Assembly: GCA_018269055.1 (NCBI GenBank)
Contig: JAFDVI010000012.1
Coordinates: 157,820 to 221,819, forward strand
DNA: 64,000 nt
Direction of reading: 5' to 3'
Source: Acidobacteriota bacterium
Lineage (GTDB): Bacteria; Acidobacteriota; Blastocatellia; RBC074
Positions 42,920-50,576 of the stretch are shown piece after piece (position 1 is the stretch's first letter; each line of letters begins with the position of its first letter). The notes under the pieces are model-generated. The model saw nothing but the letters and a program-made list of their open reading frames with translations. It searched no databases and was not told where the DNA came from. The translations under genes and the position numbers were made by a program.

Positions 42920-44398
42920 TCACCCCACGTCGTCAACCGGCAATGTATCGGCAAACTGATCGTTGTCTTTCAGTTCTTTCTTCAGCCGGTACATTTCCTT
43001 CTTCAGACTTTCGACAATCTTTTTGTAAGCCGGATCGCTGTAGACATTCTTCATTTCAATCAGGTCCTTTTGCAGATCGTACAATTCCCACTGGTTCAGT
43101 TTGTTGAAGAAAATTAGTTTGTACCGGTCAGTTCGCACACCGTAATGCGCTGCGACGTTGTGATGGCCGGGATGGTAATAGCGGTAATACATCGAACGCC
43201 GCCAGTCTTTCGGCGTCTGGCCTTTGAGCAAAGGCAAGAAGCTGCGGCCTTGCATGTCGGCGGGAATTTTCGCTCCGGCGGCATCCAGAAAGGTTTCCGC
43301 AAAATCCACGTTTAGAATCATCCCTTTGTTGACTGATCCGGGTTTGATCTGTGCGGGCCAGCGAACCAGAAACGGCATGCGCAGCGATTCTTCGTACATG
43401 AACCGTTTGTCGAAAAAGTTATGCTCGCCCAGGAAAAAGCCTTGATCCGAGGTGTAAACGACAATCGTGTTTTCGGCCAAACCGTTTTTGTCCAGGTAAT
43501 CCAGAAAACGTCCGATGTTGTCATCCACAGACTGCACGCAAGCCAGATAGTCCTGCATGTAGCGGCGAAACTTCCATCGCTTCAGTTCCGCGCCGCTCAA
43601 TTCCGCAGGCGGTTTGCCTTTGGTGTCGGTGTCGTTCAGGTCGGCGTCAATGTGCATCGTGGATTGTTTGGCGGCATCGGCTTTGCCTTTGTAATCGTCG
43701 TCAAAGGTTGCCGGAATCGGCGGATCGTAATTTTCAAACTGTTTGCGATGTTTTTCGTCCGGCTGCCAGTTCCGATGCGGGGCTTTGTGATGGAACATCA
43801 AAAAGAACGGTTTGTCTTTCGGACGATTTTCGATGAAGTTCATCGCCTGGTCGGTAATGATGTCGGTGGTGTAACCGGTCAGCTTTTTCCGCTCGCCGTT
43901 TTCGATCATGACCGGATCGAAGTACGCGCCCTGCCCCGGCAAAATATTCCAGTAATCAAAGCCCGCGGGTTTGCCTTCGTCGGGTCGCTTCGGATCGTTG
44001 CCGCCCAAATGCCATTTGCCGATCATGCCGGTGTAATATCCCGCGGCTTGCATGTATTTCGACAGCAGCGGTTGCGTGTTGTCTATGTGATTGAACACGG
44101 GCACGCCGTTCAGATGGGAATACTTGCCGGTCAAAATGACCGCGCGGCTGGGCGTGCAAATGGAATTCGTGACAAAGCAATTTTCAAACTTCATCCCTTC
44201 GTTGGCCAGCCGATCAATGTTCGGAGTTTTGTTCAGCCGACTGCCATAGGCGCTGATGGCGTGCGCCGCATGGTCATCGGACATAATGAAAACGATGTTT
44301 GGACGCCTGGCAACGGTTTGAACCTGTGCGACGCGTGGTGGCAAAACCACCAGCGCCGCCAGAAAGCAAAGCAATGAAAAACGGGTGAACTTGTTCAT
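42920..44398 (-). CDS. Secreted type I sulfatase
   Basis: The protein has 492 residues from the ATG at 44398, which is followed by a signal peptide (MNKFTRFSLLCFLAALVVL); the frame extends to 44470. NIVFIMSDDHAAHAISAYGS gives the two metal-binding Asp residues, and ICTPSRAVILTGKYSHLNG contains CTPSR, in which Cys is converted to formylglycine. MIGKWHLGG and VVYTSDQGFFLGEHNFFDKR are further active-site segments. The C-terminal region with YRYYHPGHHNVAAHYGVRTD is typical of the choline-sulfatase/iduronate-sulfatase-like group. Substrates are probably sulfated polysaccharides or small sulfate esters. The required formylglycine-generating enzyme is not in the window. Confidence 0.94.
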   Translation of the reverse strand: MNKFTRFSLLCFLAALVVLPPRVAQVQTVARRPNIVFIMSDDHAAHAISAYGSRLNKTPNIDRLANEGMKFENCFVTNSICTPSRAVILTGKYSHLNGVPVFNHIDNTQPLLSKYMQAAGYYTGMIGKWHLGGNDPKRPDEGKPAGFDYWNILPGQGAYFDPVMIENGERKKLTGYTTDIITDQAMNFIENRPKDKPFFLMFHHKAPHRNWQPDEKHRKQFENYDPPIPATFDDDYKGKADAAKQSTMHIDADLNDTDTKGKPPAELSGAELKRWKFRRYMQDYLACVQSVDDNIGRFLDYLDKNGLAENTIVVYTSDQGFFLGEHNFFDKRFMYEESLRMPFLVRWPAQIKPGSVNKGMILNVDFAETFLDAAGAKIPADMQGRSFLPLLKGQTPKDWRRSMYYRYYHPGHHNVAAHYGVRTDRYKLIFFNKLNQWELYDLQKDLIEMKNVYSDPAYKKIVESLKKEMYRLKKELKDNDQFADTLPVDDVG

Positions 44399-44417
44399 GG
44401 ACGTATTTTCCTTTTGA

Positions 44418-44927
44418 TTACATTCCTTGTTCGTCCGCTGACGGCCCGTACAGCGCCGGAACCGGCACATCGCACATTCTCAAATACACAGTCAATTGGG
44501 CGCGGTGATGAATCAAGTGATTGAGAATCATCCCGCGAATGCAGGCAATGCGCGGCATTGTGAAAATCGTCTGCCCGCCAGCCAGCAACGACCAGTTCGC
44601 CATCATCGCAGCGTCGCTGGCACCAGCCAACGCAGCGCGAAATGCCACCAGATTCTTGTCGAATTTTTCCAGCAAGTCGGCGACAGAAGCGGCGGGGTTT
44701 TCTTTGAAAGGTTCGGCGCCGACAGGCGCGACATCGAACGAATCCGATTTGATTGTGTCTGCTCCCCAGCCAACCATATTCGCGATGTGCGTGGCCAACG
44801 AAATCATCTGAAACGATTTGGGATGCGGGCGAAAATCAAACTTATCCGCCGGAATGCGTTCCAACGTTTTCCGCGTGTTTGCCATTTCCATATCCATTTC
44901 CGGAAGCAGCGATTGAGCGATAGACAT
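44418..44927 (-). CDS. DinB-family protein
   Basis: The 169-residue protein is a four-helix bundle of the DinB/YfiT type. It has the three-His metal pattern, with His in LATHIANMVGW and in the paired LNHLIHHRAQLTVYLRM motif near the C-terminus. IPADKFDFRPHPKSFQ is also typical. Family members include thiol transferases (bacillithiol or mycothiol dependent) and hydrolases; the partner thiol here is unknown. It lies 19 bases upstream of the sulfatase and leads the operon. Confidence 0.9.
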   Translation of the reverse strand: MSIAQSLLPEMDMEMANTRKTLERIPADKFDFRPHPKSFQMISLATHIANMVGWGADTIKSDSFDVAPVGAEPFKENPAASVADLLEKFDKNLVAFRAALAGASDAAMMANWSLLAGGQTIFTMPRIACIRGMILNHLIHHRAQLTVYLRMCDVPVPALYGPSADEQGM

Positions 44928-45002
44928 ATTTTCATTCTCCTGGTTTTGAAGAGTTGTCGTTACGCTGAAACGATTTCAGCGCATCAAAAAGCGAGCATAA
45001 AA

Positions 45003-46067
45003 TCAGGAATCAATGTTTCGGACTTCCAACCCCAACCCGGCCTCATGGTTTGTCCGAACAAAGCCATCCTCTATCAAAATCCCTTTTTCCGCGACGTCAT
45101 CAATGATGTCAATGTGACCATCCAAGTCGGCGTAAACCACATTATTCATTGCCAACGCAAAGTGCGCAGCAGCGGCCATCGAAACCCGCGATTCATCCAT
45201 GCAGCCGACCATCGCGCGAATGCCGCGCGCTTCGGCAACGGCATTGGCTTTCAGCGCGCCTGTAATACCGCCGGTTTTCATCAGCTTCAGGTTAACCAAC
45301 GGAGCCGGAGTGTTCAGCACGTCCGCAGCGCTCAGCACGGATTCATCGGCCATCACTGGAATCGGTGAGCGCTGGCAAACTTCGCGCAAAGCATCCAAAT
45401 CCGTTGCGGCAACAGGCTGTTCAATAAACTCAATTCGGCATACCTTGACGGCTTCCAGCATCCGCAGCGCTTCTGAAATTGAGTAGCCCTGATTGGCGTC
45501 CAGGGTCAGGCGCACCCGGGTTCCCACGATTTGCCGAATTTGCCGAACACGCTCAATGTCTTCGTCAGGATTCAATCCGCATTTAATTTTCAACGCGCGA
45601 AATCCCTGAGCCTGAAATTCCCTGGCGCGCGCCAGTGTTGTTTGCAAGTCTTCGATGCTTAAAGTAGCAGTTGTTTCCAGTTTCGTCTTGGCATTTCCGA
45701 GCAACTGGCAAAGCGGCAACCCAGCCGTTTTCCCCAGCAAATCGTACAACGCAATATCCATCGCTGCGATTGCCGTCGGCTGATTCGGGGCTAAACGACA
45801 AAGCTCTGGCCAGAGGGATTCAATCCGCGAAGCGTCCTGCCCAATCAAAAATGGTTTCAGAATTTCATGAAGCGTCTGTTCAACGCCATCGGCAGTTTCG
45901 CCGGTCACATGCGCATCCGGCGCGGCATTGCCCCAGCCAATCAAGCCACGCTCCAGTTCCAACCGAACAACAAAGTTCGTGGCTGCTTCGACGGCTTCAT
46001 AAGCGACCACAGACGGGTTTCGGAGTTGGAACTCTCGCCGAAATATAGAAATGTCAACGATTCGCAT
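45003..46067 (-). CDS. L-Ala-D/L-Glu-type dipeptide epimerase (enolase superfamily)
   Basis: The 354-residue protein belongs to the muconate-lactonizing subgroup. The N-terminal capping domain has GWGNAAPDAHVTGETADG. The barrel has the K-X-K catalytic motif in FRALKIKCG and metal ligands Asp in VRLTLDANQGYS, Glu in CRIEFIEQPV and Asp in VMADESV. A second catalytic Lys lies in LVNLKLMKTGG. DMDES-type ends (GCMDESRVSMAAAAHFA) distinguish dipeptide epimerases. It likely acts in recycling of peptidoglycan or other dipeptides. It is six bases after the methyltransferase stop in the same operon. Confidence 0.9.
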   Translation of the reverse strand: MRIVDISIFRREFQLRNPSVVAYEAVEAATNFVVRLELERGLIGWGNAAPDAHVTGETADGVEQTLHEILKPFLIGQDASRIESLWPELCRLAPNQPTAIAAMDIALYDLLGKTAGLPLCQLLGNAKTKLETTATLSIEDLQTTLARAREFQAQGFRALKIKCGLNPDEDIERVRQIRQIVGTRVRLTLDANQGYSISEALRMLEAVKVCRIEFIEQPVAATDLDALREVCQRSPIPVMADESVLSAADVLNTPAPLVNLKLMKTGGITGALKANAVAEARGIRAMVGCMDESRVSMAAAAHFALAMNNVVYADLDGHIDIIDDVAEKGILIEDGFVRTNHEAGLGLEVRNIDS

Positions 46068-46073
46068 ACATCG

Positions 46074-47456
46074 TTAATTGATGGGGATTTGCCAGCCTGG
46101 CGATTCCAGATTGCCGAAGTACAGTTTCAACTCTTGCTCGCCCGATTCAATGTTTGCAGGCAGCGGCGCTTTGACCAGGTAAGCTCCGTTCGCGGGATAG
46201 AACCCCACGTGACCAGGTTTCACGATGTGGTGGCCGATTTTGACGCGGATGTTTCCGGAATCGGCAGTCAAATCCAAGCCTTCGACAAAAAGCCAAACTT
46301 CGGAATCACGACCGCGCGTCAGATTGGCAGCTTCTTCGTCCTGTTGATTTCTGACATTGACGATTTTGGGAATGACAGGCGGCGGTTCGTAAAATTCAAT
46401 GGAAACGGGCGGGCTTGATTCTCCCAAAGCTGTGACGACCCGAATTTCCGCTTTGCCGGCGGACAAACCGGGCGGCAGTTGCTGGTTCACCTGAGTCAAT
46501 TGAAGCGCAGGATCGTCAAATCCTTTTTGTGCGGCCGGGCCAACGTATTGCGGTGCCAGTTGCTGGCCGTTGAGTTCCACCAGCAAATTATTGGCGTCAA
46601 TTTCGTCCAGCGCCAGACCGGAAACGATCAATCCCAGATAGGCGTGATCCCCGTTGGCCGGGATCGCCTGGATGCTGAAATCATCCGCTCGCCCAAATGC
46701 TTCAATCTTCGGTTCGGCGGTCGTGCAACAAATTTTGTCGGCTGGCAAGTGGGGCTGGCGCTGCCGTTTGCGCAACGTCGTCCAACAATATTGAGAACCG
46801 GTTCCGACGATGGAAATCAACTGCGCATCCTGTTCGGCGGCAAAACGGCGTAATTCCGATGCAGGAAAATCCGCTCCCGTCCAGGTGTCTTTTTCCAGAT
46901 CTTCAAAATCGAACGCGGTAATAGCGTTGGTTTGGAACCGAAACACGCCGCCGGGTTTCAGCACGCGCCAGGCATCAATCAGGTTAGACAGAATCACTTC
47001 AGCACTGGGCACGTGTTGAAACACATAAGCCGACAGAATCAGATCGAAGTGCCGATCCGGTAAACTCGAAAAATCCAGGCCGGAGGTTTCGTGAAGCTGC
47101 ACGTTTCCCAGCGTCGCCAGTCGCTGGCGGGCTTGCCGGATCATTTCTCCCGATACATCCACGCCCACGACTTCGCCAAAAATAGCAGCCAGATGTTTGG
47201 TCATTCGTCCGGCCCCACAGCCGATTTCCAGCACGCGCAAACTTTTGGGATCACGATTGTTCGTCAACAAAGACAAATCAACCCGCACCAATCTGTCCAC
47301 TTCAAACGCGCCTGTTTGGTCAAATTCTTCTTCCGATTGATGAAACCGCAGCGTGTTGATAAACCACTTCGCGTCCTGCCGGGCGCGATCGTCCCAATCA
47401 TGTTTCATCAAATAGGAAAATTCCTGCAAAGCTTGTTTTGGATTTGGATAATTCAT
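46074..47456 (-). CDS. SAM-dependent methyltransferase with C-terminal Ig/IPT-like modules
   Basis: The protein has 460 residues from the ATG at 47456 (GGGAAG upstream); the frame opens 12 bases earlier. Residues about 70-210 are a class I methyltransferase with LRVLEIGCGAGRMTKHLA (SAM loop), VVGVDVSGEMIRQARQR and FDLILSAYVFQHVPS. Residues about 240-460 hold two beta-rich modules resembling Ig/IPT folds (EIRVVTALGESSPPVSIEFY; VWLFVEGLDLTADSGNIRVK). Such modules are unusual on a cytoplasmic methyltransferase without a signal peptide. Target unknown; cell-wall or glycan modification is possible given the adjacent dipeptide epimerase. Confidence 0.87.
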   Translation of the reverse strand: MNYPNPKQALQEFSYLMKHDWDDRARQDAKWFINTLRFHQSEEEFDQTGAFEVDRLVRVDLSLLTNNRDPKSLRVLEIGCGAGRMTKHLAAIFGEVVGVDVSGEMIRQARQRLATLGNVQLHETSGLDFSSLPDRHFDLILSAYVFQHVPSAEVILSNLIDAWRVLKPGGVFRFQTNAITAFDFEDLEKDTWTGADFPASELRRFAAEQDAQLISIVGTGSQYCWTTLRKRQRQPHLPADKICCTTAEPKIEAFGRADDFSIQAIPANGDHAYLGLIVSGLALDEIDANNLLVELNGQQLAPQYVGPAAQKGFDDPALQLTQVNQQLPPGLSAGKAEIRVVTALGESSPPVSIEFYEPPPVIPKIVNVRNQQDEEAANLTRGRDSEVWLFVEGLDLTADSGNIRVKIGHHIVKPGHVGFYPANGAYLVKAPLPANIESGEQELKLYFGNLESPGWQIPIN

Positions 47457-47613
47457 AAGTCTTCCCATTCAGTATGCCTGATGCCTGGCGCTCAACCGCC
47501 AAAAAGAATTTTCGACTTTTCCCGCTCCCACCCCCTCCAATCGCCCGAAACGGCATTATCACCATCATAAACCAGGACAAAAACCAGAAAATTTTCAACA
47601 GAGGGAGAAATGT

Positions 47614-48033
47614 ATGAGGATATGTTTTTCAAGTTTTGCCATCTGCGTGCTGGCAATCATTCTTTCTACCACCGCGTTTGCGCAAGACCCGCCGAGACCG
47701 TTTCGTCAGCGCCACAGTCGTCATCCGGGAAACAAACTGAAAAAGATGGACACAAACCAGGACGGCCAGATTACTCGCGATGAATGGAAAGGGCGCGACA
47801 GGGGTTTTCAACGGGCAGATCGAAATAACGACGGCGTCATCAGCCGCGAAGAAGCCCTCGCCGGCAGGCAAAAGCCCCGAAAACGACCGCTCAAACAAAT
47901 GGACACGGACAAAAACGGTCAAATCAGTCGCGGCGAATGGCTCGGCAATCCCGACCTGTTTGGCAAGCTCGATCAAAACAATGATGGAGTCATCACCAAA
48001 GAAGAACTGAAAAATCGCCGTCGCCGCAACTAA
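47614..48033 (+). CDS. Secreted EF-hand protein (four calcium loops)
   Basis: The 139-residue protein starts with a signal peptide (MRICFSSFAICVLAIILSTT, cleaved after FAQ). Four EF-hand loops follow: DTNQDGQITRDE, DRNNDGVISREE, DTDKNGQISRGE and DQNNDGVITKEE. All keep the Asp/Asn, Gly and Glu positions that bind calcium. The protein is basic between the loops. Similar small proteins are common in Acidobacteriota and Planctomycetes; they probably buffer or sense calcium in the periplasm. AGGGAG precedes the ATG. It is divergent from the methyltransferase. Confidence 0.9.
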   Translation: MRICFSSFAICVLAIILSTTAFAQDPPRPFRQRHSRHPGNKLKKMDTNQDGQITRDEWKGRDRGFQRADRNNDGVISREEALAGRQKPRKRPLKQMDTDKNGQISRGEWLGNPDLFGKLDQNNDGVITKEELKNRRRRN

Positions 48034-48505
48034 AGACCAACGATTCGCGTGCGGTTTGATTTTCAAGTTTTGAGCGGTGTTTCTTTGCCTCAAGCCTGCT
48101 CCCAGGCAGGTTTGATTGTTCTTTGATGCCAATCGGTTTAGTCGCTGAGGACGATTGGATCGAAACACGGCTCATTGCCGGTCAGCAATCAGCTTTCGAC
48201 TTTGCTCTAGAGTGTCGAAAGCTGATCTGTTGGCCGTCGTTTTTCTTCAGCTTGTAATTGCAGACCGACCAAAAATTTCGCCGAAACTTTATCACACTTG
48301 CCTTGGCCGAAAAACGAAGCTACAAAATCGCCGACTTCAATTCGACAGGAGTTGCTTATGTTGCAAGTGGCGCTCTGAACCAATGAAAATCTCGCAGCGG
48401 GAGTAACGCATCCAGCCATGGTTGCGCTGCATTCTGAACCCAACTCTTTAGTGAACTCCGCAACCATGGCTGGTTGCGCTACTATTTCCAAGGGAGGACA
48501 CATTG
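48034..48505. other. Intergenic region with two palindromes before the HD gene
   Basis: No convincing gene. It contains a 13-base inverted repeat at 48188-48226 (ATCAGCTTTCGAC) and a larger one at 48402-48483. The longest open frame (minus strand, 48207-48503) crosses both repeats and resembles nothing known. Confidence 0.5.
48402..48483. repeat. 25-base inverted repeat CCAGCCATGGTTGCG
   Basis: The arms 48402-48426 and 48459-48483 match at 22 of 25 positions. It lies 23 bases before the start of the HD-domain gene. Confidence 0.7.
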
Positions 48506-49081
48506 ATGGCTGAAACTCTGCCTTCTCGTGAACAAGCCTGGCAGTTGTTGTGCGAATGGACGCTCGGCGAAAGTCTGCGCAAACACGCGCGCGCCGTCGA
48601 ATACGCCATGCGCTCTTATGCTCAGAAGTACGGCGAAGATGCGGAAAAATGGGGCGTCGTCGGAATGCTTCATGATTTCGATTACGAACGGTATCCGGAC
48701 CAGCGCCATCCGCAACTTGGCTCTGAGGCGCTCAGAGAGCACGGTTATCCCGAAGACGTGATCCGGGCGATTCTTTCGCACGCCGATTACACAGGCGTCA
48801 CACGCGAAAGTTTGATGGAACACGCGCTGTTTGCCACCGATGAACTCTGCGGATTTCTGACCGCCTGCGCGCTGGTGCGTCCGGACAAAAGCTTCGACAC
48901 GCTGGAACCTTCCTCCGTCAAAAAACGAATGAAGGACAAGGCGTTCGCCCGCACCGTCAACCGTGACGATTTGTGGAAAGGGGCGGAGGAATTGGAGCTC
49001 GGTTTTGACGAACATTGCACCTTCGTGATTTCAAAGCTCAGAGAAGTTCAGGAAGAACTCGGATTGAAGAAAGTCAGTTAG
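48506..49081 (+). CDS. HD-domain phosphohydrolase-like protein
   Basis: The 191-residue protein starts at the ATG at 48506, with GGGAGG upstream. The HD motif is built from His in LRKHARAVEYAM, HD in GVVGMLHDFDYERYP, and His in IRAILSHADYTG with a later Asp in FATDELCGFLTA. This fits the HDIG-type metal-dependent phosphohydrolases. KSFDTLEPSSVKKRMKDKAF is a conserved C-terminal segment in this particular bacterial subgroup. The substrate is unknown; nucleotide hydrolysis is likely. It is followed by rpsU with its own promoter. Confidence 0.9.
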   Translation: MAETLPSREQAWQLLCEWTLGESLRKHARAVEYAMRSYAQKYGEDAEKWGVVGMLHDFDYERYPDQRHPQLGSEALREHGYPEDVIRAILSHADYTGVTRESLMEHALFATDELCGFLTACALVRPDKSFDTLEPSSVKKRMKDKAFARTVNRDDLWKGAEELELGFDEHCTFVISKLREVQEELGLKKVS

Positions 49082-49104
49082 CGGATCAGTGAGATTGACC
49101 TCGC

Positions 49105-49133
49105 TTGACGAGCGCCGACTCAGCGCGTATGCT
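49105..49133 (+). promoter_or_regulatory. Promoter candidate for rpsU
   Basis: TTGACG (49105-49110) and TATGCT (49128-49133) are 17 bases apart, a good housekeeping-type promoter, about 97 bases before the S21 start. The stretch between may be the leader. Confidence 0.5.
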
Positions 49134-49229
49134 CCGCGCTTCCTTCGGTAGCCTGGATCGTTTCTACAAACCCGCTGCTGCCGAAGTCAATTCCAGAATT
49201 GCCATAATCGAAAGGCAGGTGAAACACCT

Positions 49230-49436
49230 TTGGCAGAAGTTAAGCTCGGCGATAACGAGACGCTGGAAAGCGCGCTCCGCCGGTTCAAACGCAAAGTGCA
49301 GCAGGAAGACATCATCCGCGAAGTAAAGCGTCATGCCTTCTATGTGCCACCGGGAGAAAAAGCTCGCTTGAAATCCGCGTTGGCTCGCAAACGGAATCGC
49401 AAGAAAGGCCGTCGGCCAATGCCAGTTCAAGAATAA
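49230..49436 (+). CDS. rpsU: 30S ribosomal protein bS21
   Basis: The 68-residue protein starts at TTG (49230) with a GGCAGGTG sequence upstream. The sequence LESALRRFKRKVQQEDIIRE and KARLKSALARKRNRKKGRR is typical of bS21, a late-assembled small-subunit protein that contacts the Shine-Dalgarno helix. The alkaline C-terminal helix is complete. A perfect hairpin terminator follows. A rare TTG start on a highly expressed gene could be regulatory. Confidence 0.95.
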   Translation: MAEVKLGDNETLESALRRFKRKVQQEDIIREVKRHAFYVPPGEKARLKSALARKRNRKKGRRPMPVQE

Positions 49437-49460
49437 GTTGGACTGACAAGAATCACCCGC

Positions 49461-49500
49461 AAAAGGCTGCGAAGATTTACTTCGCAGCCTTTTGTATTTT
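49461..49500 (+). terminator. Rho-independent terminator after rpsU
   Basis: AAAAGGCTGCGAAG (49461-49474) pairs perfectly with CTTCGCAGCCTTTT (49480-49493) around a five-base loop, followed by GTATTTT. Confidence 0.9.
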
Positions 49501-49714
49501 GGGAATCCGTCCGGCACTTGGCCTTCCTCCCACAAATTGATCAACGGTTGTTGCGCTTCGGCGACAACGTTAATCCTGCCCATTTTCACTCGCCATCAAT
49601 TGTCATTATAGTGAAAGCACTTAGGAAAACTTCAGATTCCATTGGGTTTTGGCGTATCACTTGCTGGCAAATGAAATCCATTTCCCAGTTCACCCAATCC
49701 GGCAAGGAATTCTG

Positions 49715-50572
49715 TTGAATCAGCAAACCACCATCGGCAACAGTTTCAGCGCAAACGGCATAGGTTTACATTCGGCGTCTTCCGTCAACGTGACGGTAAA
49801 ACCAGCGCCACCGTATACCGGTTATCTGTTCCGGCGGACTGATCTCAACGATTTTGAAATTCCCGCAGCGCCTCAATACGTTTCGCATGTCAGTTATGCC
49901 ACGACGTTGATGAAATCCGGCGTGATGCTCTCCACCGTCGAACATTTGTTGTCAGCGCTGTACGGTTCCGGCGTAGACAACGCCATCATCGAAGTGGATT
50001 CACTGGAAATTCCCATCCTGGATGGCAGCAGCCGCCAATGGGTGGAACTGATTCGACAGGCAGGTATTGTGGAATTGCCCGCAAAGCGTCCGTACCTGAA
50101 AGTGCTGAAGCGGGTCGAAGTCACGGAAAAGAATCGCAAGATGAGCATTGAACCCGCCGACGGTTTTGAAATCACTTGCGAGATTGATTTCAACCACCCG
50201 ATGATCGGCGTTCAACAACACGAAATCAGTTTCCGCGTTGCGGATTACAGTCAGGAAATCGCTCCGGCGCGAACGTTCGGTTTTGTCGAAGAGATTGAAA
50301 TGCTGAAGCAGAACGGACTGGCTCGTGGAGGTTCGCTGGAAAACGCCATTGCTCTGACGCGCGACGGATTCTTGAATCCCGAACCGCTGCGGTTTGCCGA
50401 CGAATTCGTCCGGCATAAAATTCTAGACATCATCGGCGATCTGGCGTTGGCCGGAATGCCGATTTTGGGTCACGTCAGGGCTTCGCGCTCCGGCCACGGA
50501 TTGCACACGATGCTGCTTTCCACGTTGCTTCGGGATCGCGACGCCTGGGAAGTCATGACATCCCCCAATTGA
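49715..50572 (+). CDS. lpxC: UDP-3-O-acyl-N-acetylglucosamine deacetylase LpxC
   Basis: The protein has 285 residues from the TTG at 49715, chosen because AAGGA lies just upstream and NQQTTIGNSFSANGIGLHSA is the usual N-terminus. LpxC catalyses the committed step of lipid A synthesis. The zinc ligands are His in STVEHLLSAL and His and Asp in RHKILDIIGDLALAG; the catalytic His is in RASRSGHGLH. The gene shows that the organism makes lipopolysaccharide. It converges with the MMPL exporter, four bases between stops. Confidence 0.95.
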   Translation: MNQQTTIGNSFSANGIGLHSASSVNVTVKPAPPYTGYLFRRTDLNDFEIPAAPQYVSHVSYATTLMKSGVMLSTVEHLLSALYGSGVDNAIIEVDSLEIPILDGSSRQWVELIRQAGIVELPAKRPYLKVLKRVEVTEKNRKMSIEPADGFEITCEIDFNHPMIGVQQHEISFRVADYSQEIAPARTFGFVEEIEMLKQNGLARGGSLENAIALTRDGFLNPEPLRFADEFVRHKILDIIGDLALAGMPILGHVRASRSGHGLHTMLLSTLLRDRDAWEVMTSPN

Positions 50573-50576
50573 CCCA

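Noticed and set aside
48207-48503. Minus-strand ORF of 98 codons upstream of the HD gene
   Set aside because: It spans two palindromic repeats, has no ribosome site and no recognisable sequence.
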